DNA from: DVEG01 sp964405435
GTDB lineage: Bacteria > Cyanobacteriota > Cyanobacteriia > Cyanobacteriales > Oscillatoriaceae
Reading direction: 5' to 3'
Length of the DNA stretch: 64,000 nucleotides
Assembly: GCA_964405435.1 (NCBI GenBank)
Contig: CAYOOD010000029.1
Coordinates: forward strand, 1 to 64,000
The notes under the pieces are model-generated. The model was not told where the DNA came from, made no database searches, and saw nothing but the letters and a program-made list of their open reading frames with translations. Each line of letters starts with the position of its first letter. The first letter of the stretch is position 1. The translations under genes were made by a program, and so were the position numbers. This document shows, piece after piece, positions 1 to 9,359 of the stretch.

Positions 1-23
1 GATAACTTGTTAGGTTTTTAAAC

Positions 24-55
24 AAAATCCCCTGCCTGTACAGGCAGGGGATTTT
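24..55. terminator. Perfect 32 bp palindrome, probable bidirectional terminator
   Basis: Two 16-base arms (24-39 AAAATCCCCTGCCTGT, 40-55 its exact reverse complement) meet with no spacer and end in a T-run on both strands. It fits a rho-independent terminator for a gene lying left of the window. No coding region is recognised up to 811. Confidence 0.6.
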
Positions 56-234
56 CTGTTTTGGGCTTTTTGGTCAGATGTGTGGTTGGTATATGAGTGA
101 GGTTCTGAGAAAACTGCTTTTTTGAACAATCCCTTCGCCAAAAATAGGTAGATATCAATGCAGTAAAATAGTTGTTTTTCACAAATACAAATCATCAATC
201 TATAGTCAGCCCATACCAGCTATATTGTATGTTT

Positions 235-333
235 CATAGCGTTTTTCAGTCGGGTGAAGTACAGCTAAGAAACCCGGCTTCTCAAAGAAGCCGGGTTTCT
301 GACGTGCCTCACTTGAAAAGAAAACTGCTATAT
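235..333 (-). repeat. MITE-like palindromic element, copy A
   Basis: About 99 bp. Ends are imperfect inverted repeats (ATAGCGTTTTTCA at the left, reverse complement of ATATAGCAGTTTTC at the right). The centre (268-300) is a hairpin with 15-base arms AGAAACCCGGCTTCT and loop CAA. The reverse complement aligns along its length with the copy at 62914-63013 and more loosely with 50034-50132. No transposase is encoded, so any mobility would be in trans. Confidence 0.7.
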
Positions 334-811
334 TCGCTTTAATAGTTAAAAAAACATCTACACTTTTAAATTTATAAAGGTCGAAGATTTAAGTGCTGAA
401 TTGAGTCATTTAAAGGGCTTAAATCATGCTTTTTTAAACAGATATTATCCAATTAAAAAAATAAATAAATGAAACAAATAGTTTGTCTACCCTAATGAAT
501 TAGCGAAAGCCTTGTCTGAGAAACTAGGTTTTCCGTGAGGGGAGCAATGGCGGCACCCAAATTGAAGGATTTTTAAAATTTTCCGGATGAACTTCGTGCC
601 GGTATGAATATAGATGTTTGATTTCCAGAGAGACGCGATCGCTTGCGTCTTTTCATTTTTCAACCCGACCGGATCGGGAAAAGCCCGTGCAGAGAAATTG
701 TCAGGATTTCACAACTATACCCTCGAACTTACCGTCACTTTAAAGCGTCTCCACAACTAACAAAGACCGTTAGAAGCTCTCTGCGTATTAGCACTTAGAA
801 ATCTTTCAAAT
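334..811. other. Non-coding stretch upstream of the SulP gene
   Basis: AT-rich, without a convincing gene. At 631-650 a HIP1-containing hairpin (AGACGC / GCGTCT arms, 8-base loop) is followed by TTTCATTTTT and could terminate transcription. A short open stretch around 493-540 (reading YPNELAKALSEKLGFP then stop) may be the tail of a decayed gene, but it is too short to assign. Confidence 0.4.
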
Positions 812-2500
812 ATGGTAGTAGCAACTACATATAATGACGTCAAACTCTCTGGGTTTACTCAATTATTCTCCCACTGGCGCGGCGATCTCGCGGGCGGAAT
901 CACCGCTGCCGTTGTCGCTTTGCCCTTGGCGCTCGCCTTTGCGGTTGCCAGTGGCGTCGAGCCAAAAGCCGGACTTTATACGGCGATTGTGGCGGGAATT
1001 GTTGCCGCAATGTTCGGCGGCTCTCCCGTACAAATCACGGGACCCACTGGCGCAATGGCGGTTATTTTAGTCGGGATTGTCACTAAATACGGGCTGGAAA
1101 AAGTTTGGATTGCAGGGGTGATGGCTGGCATCATTCAGGTTGCTCTGGGGATTGCTAAATTGGGGCGATTGGTGAAGTTTATCCCCTATCCCGTAACCGC
1201 AGGCTTTACCAATGGCATTGCCGTGATTATTTTTTGCGGTCAATTAAATAATTTTTTGGGGTTGAAATTGCCGCGCAGCGAACATTTTTTGCCGGGATTG
1301 TGGCAAACGGCTCTCAACGTACAGGCGGTGAATTGGGCAGCAGTCGGATTGGCGATCGCAGTCATCGCGACGATGTTGCTCTGGCCTAAAATCAATCGTA
1401 CTATACCCGGTTCGCTGGTGGGATTGGTTTTAGCCACTGCGATCGCTTCCTTCTTTCACCTCAACGTTCCCACCATTGGCGAGATTCCCCAATCCCTGCC
1501 ACTCCCCCAACCGATTCCCCACTGGAATGATTTTAATTTAATTCGGGAATTGATTAACCCTGCCCTAGCACTGGCAGCCCTGGGCAGTATAGAATCTCTG
1601 CTCTCCGCCGTCGTCGCTGACGGCATGACAGTGAGCGAAAAACACGACAGCGATCGCGAACTCATCGGTCAAGGTTTAGCCAATATCGTCGTTCCCTTCT
1701 TCGGCGGAATCCCCGCCACAGGCGCGATCGCTCGCACCGCCGTCAACGCCCGCTCTGGCGGAAAAACCCGCCTTTCTGGCATCATTCACGGCGTCGCCTT
1801 AGCGCTTATCGTACTAACTTTAGCACCCCTCGCCGCCAAAGTTCCCCTCGCCGCTCTCTCTGGCATCTTAATCGTCACCAGTTGCCGGATGATGGAATGG
1901 GAAGCCATCTCCTTACTCGCGCGCGCGACTCGTTCCGATTTCGCCGTCATGCTCCTAACCTGGCTGGTTACTATCTGTTTCGATTTAGTGCTCGCCGTAG
2001 AAGTCGGCTTAATCGCTGCAGGCGCTCTCTTTATCAAGCGGATGAGCGAACTGAGCATGGGCAAACTTCCCGAAACCGAAGTATTTCCCCCCGGCGTCCC
2101 CTTAGAATTAAGCCAACACATTGCCGTTTACCGCGTCGATGGCCCAGTTTTTTTTGGAGCCGCTGAACGATTTGTCACATTTCTGCGCGATGTCCCCCAA
2201 GTCAAAGCACTAATTTTACGGATGAGCTACGTTCCGAATATGGACACCACCGGTTTAGTCGCCCTAGAAGATATTTATCACGAACTAAAACGCCGCAATT
2301 GCCAATTGATTCTCACCGGTTTAGAACCTGACGTAAAAAGCCTCCTCAAGCGCAGCGGCTTGCTCTCACAAATAGGCGCGGAGAACTGTTTCGATCTGAC
2401 GGATGATGCGATTCACTCTCTGACTCACCTCTTGCCGGAAACCAGCCGTCCGGCGATTCAGAAAAGCGAAGAATTCGTCAAAGCGCAAAGCAAAATCTAA
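812..2500 (+). CDS. SulP family anion transporter with C-terminal STAS domain
   Basis: 562 residues, the usual length of bacterial SulP (SLC26) permeases. Residues about 20-410 form a hydrophobic multi-span core with the family signature region GGSPVQITGPTGAMAVI near residues 69-85 and FGGIPATGAIART near 295. Residues about 435-545 form a STAS domain with the conserved MDTTGLVALEDI loop near 476-487. SulP proteins carry sulfate, bicarbonate or other anions. BicA bicarbonate transporters belong to this family, but the first helices here do not match what I recall of BicA, so the substrate is left open. The next gene is a carbonic-anhydrase-like protein 156 bp downstream on the same strand, which favours a role in inorganic carbon handling. 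A hairpin repeat lies between them. Confidence 0.9.
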   Translation: MVVATTYNDVKLSGFTQLFSHWRGDLAGGITAAVVALPLALAFAVASGVEPKAGLYTAIVAGIVAAMFGGSPVQITGPTGAMAVILVGIVTKYGLEKVWIAGVMAGIIQVALGIAKLGRLVKFIPYPVTAGFTNGIAVIIFCGQLNNFLGLKLPRSEHFLPGLWQTALNVQAVNWAAVGLAIAVIATMLLWPKINRTIPGSLVGLVLATAIASFFHLNVPTIGEIPQSLPLPQPIPHWNDFNLIRELINPALALAALGSIESLLSAVVADGMTVSEKHDSDRELIGQGLANIVVPFFGGIPATGAIARTAVNARSGGKTRLSGIIHGVALALIVLTLAPLAAKVPLAALSGILIVTSCRMMEWEAISLLARATRSDFAVMLLTWLVTICFDLVLAVEVGLIAAGALFIKRMSELSMGKLPETEVFPPGVPLELSQHIAVYRVDGPVFFGAAERFVTFLRDVPQVKALILRMSYVPNMDTTGLVALEDIYHELKRRNCQLILTGLEPDVKSLLKRSGLLSQIGAENCFDLTDDAIHSLTHLLPETSRPAIQKSEEFVKAQSKI

Positions 2501-2548
2501 CGGAACGTCAAAGAAAAAACACTGATTTGCGTAAAACCCCTGCGCCCC

Positions 2549-2581
2549 AGAAACCCGGGTTTTCCAAAAAACCGGGTTTCT
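2549..2581. repeat. Hairpin repeat of the AGAAACCCGG...CCGGGTTTCT family
   Basis: Only the central palindrome of the MITE-like element family is present, 48 bp after the stop of the SulP gene. It may act as a terminator. The arms read AGAAACCCGG and CCGGGTTTCT. Confidence 0.6.
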
Positions 2582-2656
2582 AGCTGACCCCGTTGCATTT
2601 TATGCTAAAATTCCGGGGATTTTTTATACAGTGCTTTGCCAAACTATTTCAGTTCT

Positions 2657-3247
2657 ATGGATTGCCCGCCTAATTGCCCGAAGTGCTCCGGCGTTACGCG
2701 CCGCCATTTTCTGCGATCGCTCCTTCCCGGCGCTCTCGCCGCTTCCGCGCTGCAATTTTCCTCACCTGCCAGAGCCGAAACCCTGCCAAAAGCCCTCGTC
2801 CTCACTTGCATCGACTTTCGCTTCGTAGAAAAAGAGCGCTCATTTTTATCACAGCAATACCCGGGCGATCGCTACGATTTAATCGCACTTGCCGGGGCAT
2901 CCCTTGCCTTAGTCGGCTTTCCCCACCCCGCCGCAGCAGAAACCTTCTGGGACGAATTAGAACTCTCCTATAACCTGCATCACATCCAAAAAGTCATTAT
3001 CCTCGACCATCAAGACTGCGGCGCTTATGCGAGTCAAATCGACCCAGATTTGAGCCAAGATGCCCAGCGAGAATATCAAGTTCACAAAGATTACTTAAAT
3101 CAGGCTTATTGGGCAATTCGCGATCGCTATCCCGAACTCAGCGTCGAGCTGTACTTTATCACCCTCAATGCTGAAGTTCAGCAGATATTACCCGAAGCGC
3201 GAGCGCAAGCAGGCAAAACCCGGTTTATTGGCTTTCGCGCTATTTAA
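2657..3247 (+). CDS. Tat-exported beta-carbonic-anhydrase-like protein
   Basis: 196 residues from the ATG at 2657; a TTG at 2636 would add seven residues. The N-terminus carries a Cys cluster (CPPNCPKC, residues 3-10), then a twin-arginine signal TRRHFLR (residues 14-20) and a hydrophobic stretch ending near ARA (38-40), so export to the thylakoid lumen or periplasm is expected. The mature part keeps the beta-class zinc ligands: CIDFR (Cys51, Asp53, Arg55) and HQDC (His118, Cys121). It is shorter than cytosolic beta-carbonic anhydrases and has diverged between the two motifs. Beta-carbonic anhydrases interconvert CO2 and bicarbonate; whether this one is catalytic is not shown. Its neighbour is a SulP transporter. 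Confidence 0.75.
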   Translation: MDCPPNCPKCSGVTRRHFLRSLLPGALAASALQFSSPARAETLPKALVLTCIDFRFVEKERSFLSQQYPGDRYDLIALAGASLALVGFPHPAAAETFWDELELSYNLHHIQKVIILDHQDCGAYASQIDPDLSQDAQREYQVHKDYLNQAYWAIRDRYPELSVELYFITLNAEVQQILPEARAQAGKTRFIGFRAI

Positions 3248-3298
3248 ATGTAGAGCATTCCCGCAGAAAATCTAGCGATCGCTGCAGAAAATCTATGT

Positions 3299-3357
3299 AG
3301 AAACCAGGTTTCTTTGAGAAACCGGGTTTCTGGCGTTTCTCAAAGAAACTGGGTTTT
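3299..3357. repeat. Tandem hairpin repeats of the CCGGGTTTCT family
   Basis: Two back-to-back imperfect copies: an AGAAACCAGG / ACCGGGTTTCT hairpin, followed by GTTTCTCAAAGAAACTGGG. They lie between the carbonic-anhydrase-like gene and valS. An open frame runs back from valS into the edge of this repeat, which argues against using the TTG at 3357 as the valS start. Confidence 0.55.
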
Positions 3358-3491
3358 TGGCCATTCAGAGGGCTCGCAAATCATTGCGATCGCCCTCCCC
3401 AAAACCCCCATTTCCACGTCGCCGTCGATCGCCATTGTGGCAAAATGTAAACAGCAGCACAGTTTTTGACCAGTTCACCATTGCCAATCGC

Positions 3492-6400
3492 ATGACTGCC
3501 ACCACGATCCCAACCCTCCCCCCCCAATACGATCCCTTCGCCACCGAGGCGAAGTGGCAAAAGTTCTGGGAAGAACGCCAAATCTTCAAAGCCAACCCCA
3601 GCGCAGGCGGAAAACCTTACTGCATAATGATTCCGCCGCCCAACGTCACCGGCAGCCTGCACATGGGGCACGCCTTCAATAACGCCCTGATAGACGTGCT
3701 GGTGCGCTACCACCGCATGAAGGGCTACAACGCTCTCTATGTGCCGGGAACCGATCACGCCAGCATCGCCGTGCAAACGATTCTGGAAAAGCAACTGAAG
3801 GCGGAGGGCACAAACCGCTACAACGTTGGGCGCGAGCAATTTTTGGAGCGGGCTTGGAAGTGGAAGGCAGAATCAGGGGGCACGATCGTCAATCAGTTGC
3901 GGCGGTTGGGCGTCTCTGTAGATTGGTCGCGGGAACGCTTCACGATGGATGAGGGCTTGTCGCAAGCTGTCCTCGAAGCCTTCGTCCGCCTCTACGACGA
4001 AGGGCTGATTTATCGCGGCGAATACCTGGTGAACTGGTGCCCTGGCTCTCAGTCTGCCGTCTCGGATTTGGAGGTGGACAATCAGGAGGTGAAGGGGAAC
4101 CTGTGGCATTTCCGCTATCCCCTCGCGGATGGTTCCGGGTTTGTGGAAGTGGCGACGACTCGCCCGGAAACAATGCTAGGCGACACGGCGGTGGCGGTGA
4201 ATCCCAATGACGATCGCTACAAGCATTTAATCGGGAAAACCCTGACGCTGCCGATAATGGGGCGGGAAATTCCGATTATTGCAGACGAGTTGGTCGATCC
4301 GGAATTCGGTACGGGCTGCGTGAAAGTGACGCCGGCGCACGATCCCAATGACTTTCAGATGGGCAAGCGCCACAATTTGCCGTTTATTAACATTATGAAT
4401 AAGGACGGCACGCTGAATGAAAATGCGGGGCCGTTCCAAGGGCAAGATCGCTTTGTCGCCCGCACGGGTGTGGTGCAGCAGCTTGATACTGACGGCTTTT
4501 TGGTGAAGGTGGAACCGTACAACCACACGGTGCCGTACAGCGAGCGATCGAAGGTTCCTGTCGAGCCGTTGCTTTCGACGCAGTGGTTTGTGAAAATTCG
4601 CCCCCTGGCCGATCGGGCGCTGCAAGCTCTGGATGGGAAGAATTCGCCGGCTTTCGTGCCCGATCGCTGGACGAAAGTTTACCGCGACTGGCTGGTGAAA
4701 ATAGAAGATTGGTGCATCTCGCGGCAACTGTGGTGGGGGCACCAGATTCCGGCTTGGTTCGCTGTCAGCGAAACTGGCGGCAAAATTACTGACGCGACTC
4801 CGTTTGTGGTTGCTAAAACTGAGGCGGAAGCGCGAGAAAAGGCGATCGCTCAATTTGGCAAGGATGTTCAACTCGAACGCGATCCCGACGTGCTGGATAC
4901 TTGGTTTTCGTCGGGTTTGTGGCCTTTCTCTACTTTGGGCTGGCCGGAAAAAACGGCGGATCTGGAGTTTTACTATCCCACCAGCGTTTTAGTTACCGGC
5001 TTCGACATCATCTTTTTCTGGGTTGCCCGAATGACGATGATGGCGGGGCACTTCACTGGCAAAATGCCTTTCCAAGACGTGTACATTCACGGCTTGGTGC
5101 TGGATGAAAAGGGCAAGAAAATGTCCAAGTCGGCGGGCAATGGCATCGATCCGCTGCTGCTGATTGACAAATACGGCACCGACGCCCTGCGCTACACGCT
5201 CATCAAGGAAGTGGCGGGTGCCGGTCAAAATATCCGTCTGGAATACGATCGTAAAAAAGACGAGTCGGCATCGGTGGAAGCGTCGCGCAATTTCACAAAC
5301 AAGTTGTGGAATGCGGCGCGTTTTGTGATGATGAATCTGGACGGGCAGACGCCAGCTCAGTTGGGGCAACCAACAGAAGGGCTGGAACTGAGCGATCGCT
5401 GGATTCTCTCCCGCTACTATCAAGTAGTGCAGCAAACCAACAAGTATCTCGAAAACTACGGTTTGGGCGAAGCGGCAAAGGGACTGTACGAATTCATCTG
5501 GGGCGACTTCTGCGACTGGTACATCGAACTGGTGAAATCGCGGCTTAGTGGCAGCAATGCCGCTTCCCGGCGAGTAGCCCAGCAAACCCTTGCCTTCGTG
5601 CTGGAAGGGATTCTCAAACTGCTGCATCCTTTTATGCCGCACATCACCGAGGAAATCTGGCACACTCTCACCCAGGCAGGGGAAGAAGAAAGTCTGGCAC
5701 TGCAAGCGTATCCAGAAGTTATTTCTGTGGGGGGAAGCGCTCAAAAACCGGCAGCCGCCGCCAAAGGAACAGCAGCGCCCTCGCCGCAACTGAAGACTTT
5801 TTGGGCATCGATATCATTGCCGCCGCTGTTGCAGGAGGTGGGGAACTTCTTTAAACCGTGGCGAAATTCGATCGGGGAACTGTTCGACACCTACAACAAA
5901 GCGATCGCCATCTTTATCTTGCTGGTTGTCGCCTCGTTCGCGCTGAGAATCGGGCTCGTGCCGGTAGCGGCAGTCAACCAGATTCCGTTGCTGCCACAAA
6001 CTTTAGAATTGATAGGTTTGGGGTATTCGACTTGGTTTATCCTTCGCTATTTGATTTTGGCAGAAACTCGCAAAGAACTGTCAGGATCGATTGAATCCTT
6101 CGTCAGTGAGACGCTGCTGGGCAAGGAAAAAGCCGAACAGCAGGGGATTCGCCAGGGAGCCGCGAAAATTTCCGCCCCCCGCACGAGCGCTGCCGCAGAT
6201 TTGGCGGTGCCATTCTCTCCGAAGGCAGATGCAGGCTACATCGATGCAGCGCTAGAATCTGACTTTGAGCTGCTCATCGGTGCGATTCGCACGATTCGCA
6301 ACTTGCGGGCAGAGGCAGATATTAAACCGGGTGCAAAAATTAAGGCGATTTTGCAAAGCGAGAGCGATCGCGAACGCCAAATCCTCACCAATTGCCAATC

Positions 6401-6725
6401 GTACATCAAAGATTTGGCAAAAGTCGAAGAATTAACCATCACCCCTGCCCTAGAGACAGAACCGACGGGAACCATTGTCGGCGTCGTGGGAACCGTGCAA
6501 GTGCTGATTCCCCTCGCTGGCGTGGTGGATGTCAAAGCGCTGCGCGGCAAAGTCGAGAAAAGCTTGGCGAAAGTAGAAGCCGAAGTCAAATCCCTCACCG
6601 CGCGCCTGAGCAATGCCAGCTTTGTCGGTAAAGCGCCAGCCGACGTCATCGAGGGAGTGCGCTCCTCCCTCGCCGAAGCCGAGAAACAAGCAGAAATTCT
6701 GCGCGCTCGACTCAGCAAACTCTAA
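3492..6725 (+). CDS. valS: Valyl-tRNA synthetase with inserted CAAD membrane domain
   Basis: 1077 residues from the ATG at 3492. The frame is open back to a TTG at 3357, but the extra 45 residues are basic, low in similarity and start in a repeat. This is a class I synthetase that charges tRNA-Val: HMGH (HIGH motif) near residue 57, an editing domain, then KKMSKSAGNG (KMSKS) near 542-551, an anticodon-binding domain to about 740 and a C-terminal coiled coil from about 980. Between the last two, residues about 767-875 form a CAAD domain: two hydrophobic helices (AIFILLVVASFALRIGLVPV and GLGYSTWFILRYLIL) with amphipathic flanks. In cyanobacteria CAAD inserts are known to anchor some synthetases to thylakoid membranes. 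A normal ValRS is about 900 residues, so the extra length is explained. Confidence 0.97.
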   Translation: MTATTIPTLPPQYDPFATEAKWQKFWEERQIFKANPSAGGKPYCIMIPPPNVTGSLHMGHAFNNALIDVLVRYHRMKGYNALYVPGTDHASIAVQTILEKQLKAEGTNRYNVGREQFLERAWKWKAESGGTIVNQLRRLGVSVDWSRERFTMDEGLSQAVLEAFVRLYDEGLIYRGEYLVNWCPGSQSAVSDLEVDNQEVKGNLWHFRYPLADGSGFVEVATTRPETMLGDTAVAVNPNDDRYKHLIGKTLTLPIMGREIPIIADELVDPEFGTGCVKVTPAHDPNDFQMGKRHNLPFINIMNKDGTLNENAGPFQGQDRFVARTGVVQQLDTDGFLVKVEPYNHTVPYSERSKVPVEPLLSTQWFVKIRPLADRALQALDGKNSPAFVPDRWTKVYRDWLVKIEDWCISRQLWWGHQIPAWFAVSETGGKITDATPFVVAKTEAEAREKAIAQFGKDVQLERDPDVLDTWFSSGLWPFSTLGWPEKTADLEFYYPTSVLVTGFDIIFFWVARMTMMAGHFTGKMPFQDVYIHGLVLDEKGKKMSKSAGNGIDPLLLIDKYGTDALRYTLIKEVAGAGQNIRLEYDRKKDESASVEASRNFTNKLWNAARFVMMNLDGQTPAQLGQPTEGLELSDRWILSRYYQVVQQTNKYLENYGLGEAAKGLYEFIWGDFCDWYIELVKSRLSGSNAASRRVAQQTLAFVLEGILKLLHPFMPHITEEIWHTLTQAGEEESLALQAYPEVISVGGSAQKPAAAAKGTAAPSPQLKTFWASISLPPLLQEVGNFFKPWRNSIGELFDTYNKAIAIFILLVVASFALRIGLVPVAAVNQIPLLPQTLELIGLGYSTWFILRYLILAETRKELSGSIESFVSETLLGKEKAEQQGIRQGAAKISAPRTSAAADLAVPFSPKADAGYIDAALESDFELLIGAIRTIRNLRAEADIKPGAKIKAILQSESDRERQILTNCQSYIKDLAKVEELTITPALETEPTGTIVGVVGTVQVLIPLAGVVDVKALRGKVEKSLAKVEAEVKSLTARLSNASFVGKAPADVIEGVRSSLAEAEKQAEILRARLSKL

Positions 6726-6842
6726 ACTCTAACGTTCGTAGTGAGGGCTTTAGCCCTCAACAGATAAGAGAAGACCGGACGTGATATAACTGATGGCTGA
6801 CAACTAACCGCTAGCAATACGCTAGAGCGAGAGAATTAGAAA

Positions 6843-7307
6843 ATGCTTTATTTAGCCCAGGTGCAAAAAAAAGGATTCTTAGGCAAAACTGACTTAAAAT
6901 TGCTGGCTCGCCAGAAATCCGAAGACACCTGGGCTATTCTCTCCGGCGAAGAAATTATTCTTTCTACAGAATTGCCAACTCCGGGCGAAGGCGTCCTCGT
7001 ATTAGTCGAAGTTTCCTCCAACCGCCAGATTCTCAGCCTGCAAGACGCCACCGGCTGGGTTTTAGAACTGGTGCAGCAATCTCTCGTCGAGGGGCTGACA
7101 CCGGCTTTCTTGCAGCAGGAAACAGAACGAGTCGAACAGTGGCGGCAGTCACTCACCCTGCAGAGTCAAGAACTCGCCCGCCGCACTATCGAACTCGAAG
7201 CGCGTCGAGAACAGCTTCAAAATCTCGAAGAAGAACTCAAACGCGAGAAGAAAAAGCTCGAATCTCTCGCCGCCAAATTGAAATCTCAAAGCAATCCGTC
7301 GGCGTAG
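6843..7307 (+). CDS. Conserved-type hypothetical protein with C-terminal coiled coil
   Basis: 154 residues, ATG at 6843. Residues 1-90 look like a small beta-rich globular domain (KGFLGKTDLKLLARQ, then alternating hydrophobics through LVLVEVSSNRQILSL). Residues about 95-150 are a strongly charged heptad-patterned coiled coil rich in E, R, Q and L. No signal peptide or membrane segment is seen. It follows valS on the same strand after 117 bp. I do not recognise a function; the coiled coil suggests self-association or a scaffold role. Confidence 0.7.
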   Translation: MLYLAQVQKKGFLGKTDLKLLARQKSEDTWAILSGEEIILSTELPTPGEGVLVLVEVSSNRQILSLQDATGWVLELVQQSLVEGLTPAFLQQETERVEQWRQSLTLQSQELARRTIELEARREQLQNLEEELKREKKKLESLAAKLKSQSNPSA

Positions 7308-7331
7308 TGAGATGGAAGCGATCGCTCCTAT

Positions 7332-8168
7332 CTAAAGAGAGCTGCTCCCGCCCTCAACTCCCTTGCACCCAAAAACAAAAAAAGTTAAAATATCATTCCA
7401 AATGCCTTTCTCAGTCTCCATCGCCTCAAGTTCGGCAAAATACTCACCCTTAACTCGCTCTAATTTTTCCGGCTCTAATTGCCTCAACGGATAGCAAAGC
7501 GGAAATTTTAACATGCTTTCCCACATCCCTTGTGCCTCACCCAAAGTGACGTAATTGCCGAATTGCTCGGCTTTCACCTCAATCTCTTCAAACCCCGCCG
7601 CTTGCAGCAAAGCGCAGCATTTCTCTTCGGTGCCGGTTAACTCACTGAAGATTAACTCGATTCCGTACTTTTTAGCAACTTTCTGCAACACGAAACCCGC
7701 CACAAAAGCGGTTTCTGCAACAACCTGAAGTCCGATGCGCCCACCCGGCACGAGAAACCGATGCCAGCGGCGCAAAGCTGCCGGAATGTTTCTCATAAAA
7801 ATCAGTGCTGAAGCGCAGAAAATGACATCGAAACTGCTCTGTGGAAAGTCCAACGTCTCGGCATCGGCTTGAATGAGTTGGATATTATTTAAACCCCCTG
7901 CCTCGATTTTACGCTTCGCCACCTCCAACATACCCGTAGAAATATCTATTCCCACCACGCGCCCTGACTCCCCGACGAGCTGCGCCGCTGCTAGCGCCAC
8001 CAATCCCGTCCCCGTCGCGATATCTAAAATCCGTTCTCCTTTGCGGAGTTCAGCATATTCCACGAGACGGCGAACCCATCGCGGGTGCAAATCCCCTTCC
8101 TCATCATATTTGTGGCTCCTCTGGCTGTAGATAGCGGCGATTTGTTGTTTGAAATCGTCCTTGCTCAT
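7332..8168 (-). CDS. Class I SAM-dependent methyltransferase (UbiE-like fold)
   Basis: 278 residues. The SAM-binding glycine motif LDIATGTGLVALAAAQ (residues about 48-63), the acidic end of beta2 (GIDIS, about 74-78) and DAETLDF (about 101-107) are clear. FDVIFCASALIFM marks motif 4. The start codon is preceded by AGGAG. The C-terminal third is less conserved and does not tell the substrate; membership among menaquinone or ubiquinone C-methyltransferases is only by general resemblance. It converges with the coiled-coil hypothetical and diverges from the beta-carbonic anhydrase gene. Confidence 0.85.
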   Translation of the reverse strand: MSKDDFKQQIAAIYSQRSHKYDEEGDLHPRWVRRLVEYAELRKGERILDIATGTGLVALAAAQLVGESGRVVGIDISTGMLEVAKRKIEAGGLNNIQLIQADAETLDFPQSSFDVIFCASALIFMRNIPAALRRWHRFLVPGGRIGLQVVAETAFVAGFVLQKVAKKYGIELIFSELTGTEEKCCALLQAAGFEEIEVKAEQFGNYVTLGEAQGMWESMLKFPLCYPLRQLEPEKLERVKGEYFAELEAMETEKGIWNDILTFFVFGCKGVEGGSSSL

Positions 8169-8455
8169 CGGCGTTCTCCTAGAAATCGCTTTACTATCCT
8201 ACCTCTACACTCCATTTAAGAAAAATTTAATATTAAGATTAGTAACGAAAGCAGTTACAATCGGGAAAATTTTTGTACGATAAAGCAGCGCTACCCGTGA
8301 TAGTAGTTGATTTAAATTGAATCTTAAATTTTGCAAAAATTTCATGCAATCCATACAGGGATCGCATGAAATTTATCGTTGAAATAGCACCTCAAGGCTG
8401 CCTTGTAGTAAACTAAGCAATCTGGCAATATAGCAAGAGCAGCGAGGAAGCGATT

Positions 8456-9175
8456 GTGGAACGATTAATCAAAGGGTTGCACGAATTTCAAACCAACTAT
8501 TTCAGCACCCACCGAGAGCTGTTCGAGCGCCTGTCACTCGGGCAGCATCCGAGAGTTCTCTTCATCACTTGTTCGGATTCTCGGATCAACCCGCACCTGA
8601 TTACGCAGACAGAGCCGGGGGAACTCTTCATCATGCGCAATGTGGGCAATATTATTCCCCCTTATGGCGCGGCACAGGGGAGCGAAGCCGCCGCGATCGA
8701 ATATGCCATTCAAGCACTGGCGATCGAAAATATCATTGTTTGCGGGCACTCCGACTGCGGAGCCATGAAAGGGCTGCTGCAGCTCGGCAAATTGGCTGAA
8801 GAGATGCCGTTAGTTTACGAATGGTTAAAGCAGGCTGAAGCCACCCGCAGCGTTATCAAAGAAAACTACAAACACCATGCGGGCGAAGCGCTCTTAAATG
8901 TCACCGTTCAGGAAAATGTTCTGACGCAAGTAGAAAACCTGCGAACCTATCCAGCGATTCGCGCAAAACTCCGCGCCGGCAAAATCCACATCCACGCCTG
9001 GATTTACCAAATTCAAACTGGAGAAGTCTACGCATACAGTCCCCATGACGGACAGTTCGTAATTCTGGAATCGCAATTTATCCACTCCTTGGATTGCGGA
9101 CATGCCGATTTAGCAGCCGAACATCCAGAGACAGCGTTTTTACACGCAGCGCCAGCCGAAGCGGTGTTGCTATAG
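8456..9175 (+). CDS. Beta-class carbonic anhydrase
   Basis: 239 residues from a GTG with a good ribosome binding site (AGGAAG, five bases upstream). It catalyses reversible hydration of CO2. Zinc ligands and catalytic pair are intact: CSDSR (Cys39, Asp41, Arg43) and HSDC (His98, Cys101), with the family motif IMRNVGNIIPPYG at 59-71 and GSEAAAIEYAI at 75-85. No signal peptide, so cytosol or carboxysome. It belongs to the plant/cyanobacterial-type beta class related to IcfA/CcaA. The C-terminus extends beyond the catalytic core (HDGQFVILESQFIHSL and onward), but I cannot say whether it binds carboxysome proteins. The window also holds an exported relative at 2657-3247. Confidence 0.93.
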   Translation: MERLIKGLHEFQTNYFSTHRELFERLSLGQHPRVLFITCSDSRINPHLITQTEPGELFIMRNVGNIIPPYGAAQGSEAAAIEYAIQALAIENIIVCGHSDCGAMKGLLQLGKLAEEMPLVYEWLKQAEATRSVIKENYKHHAGEALLNVTVQENVLTQVENLRTYPAIRAKLRAGKIHIHAWIYQIQTGEVYAYSPHDGQFVILESQFIHSLDCGHADLAAEHPETAFLHAAPAEAVLL

Positions 9176-9359
9176 CAGCGCGAGAGTAGCAGTGAAAAGC
9201 GCGATCGCATTTTTTAACAGTTGCAAGCAAATGCTAGCGCTCGCGCCTAAATCTTGACAAAATGCTCTTAATTGGGTATACTCTCCCCTGAGAAAGTACA
9301 GGGGAAAGCCCGCCTGGAAAAAGCAGAGTGTGAGGAGGGCGATTAGCAGGGAGACTGAG

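Noticed and set aside
812..2500. Calling the SulP gene bicA
   Set aside because: The early helices differ from what I recall of BicA, and sulfate or other anions remain possible.
3357..3491. 45-residue N-terminal extension of ValRS from a TTG
   Set aside because: Basic, low-complexity residues that begin in a hairpin repeat; the ATG at 3492 gives the usual family start.
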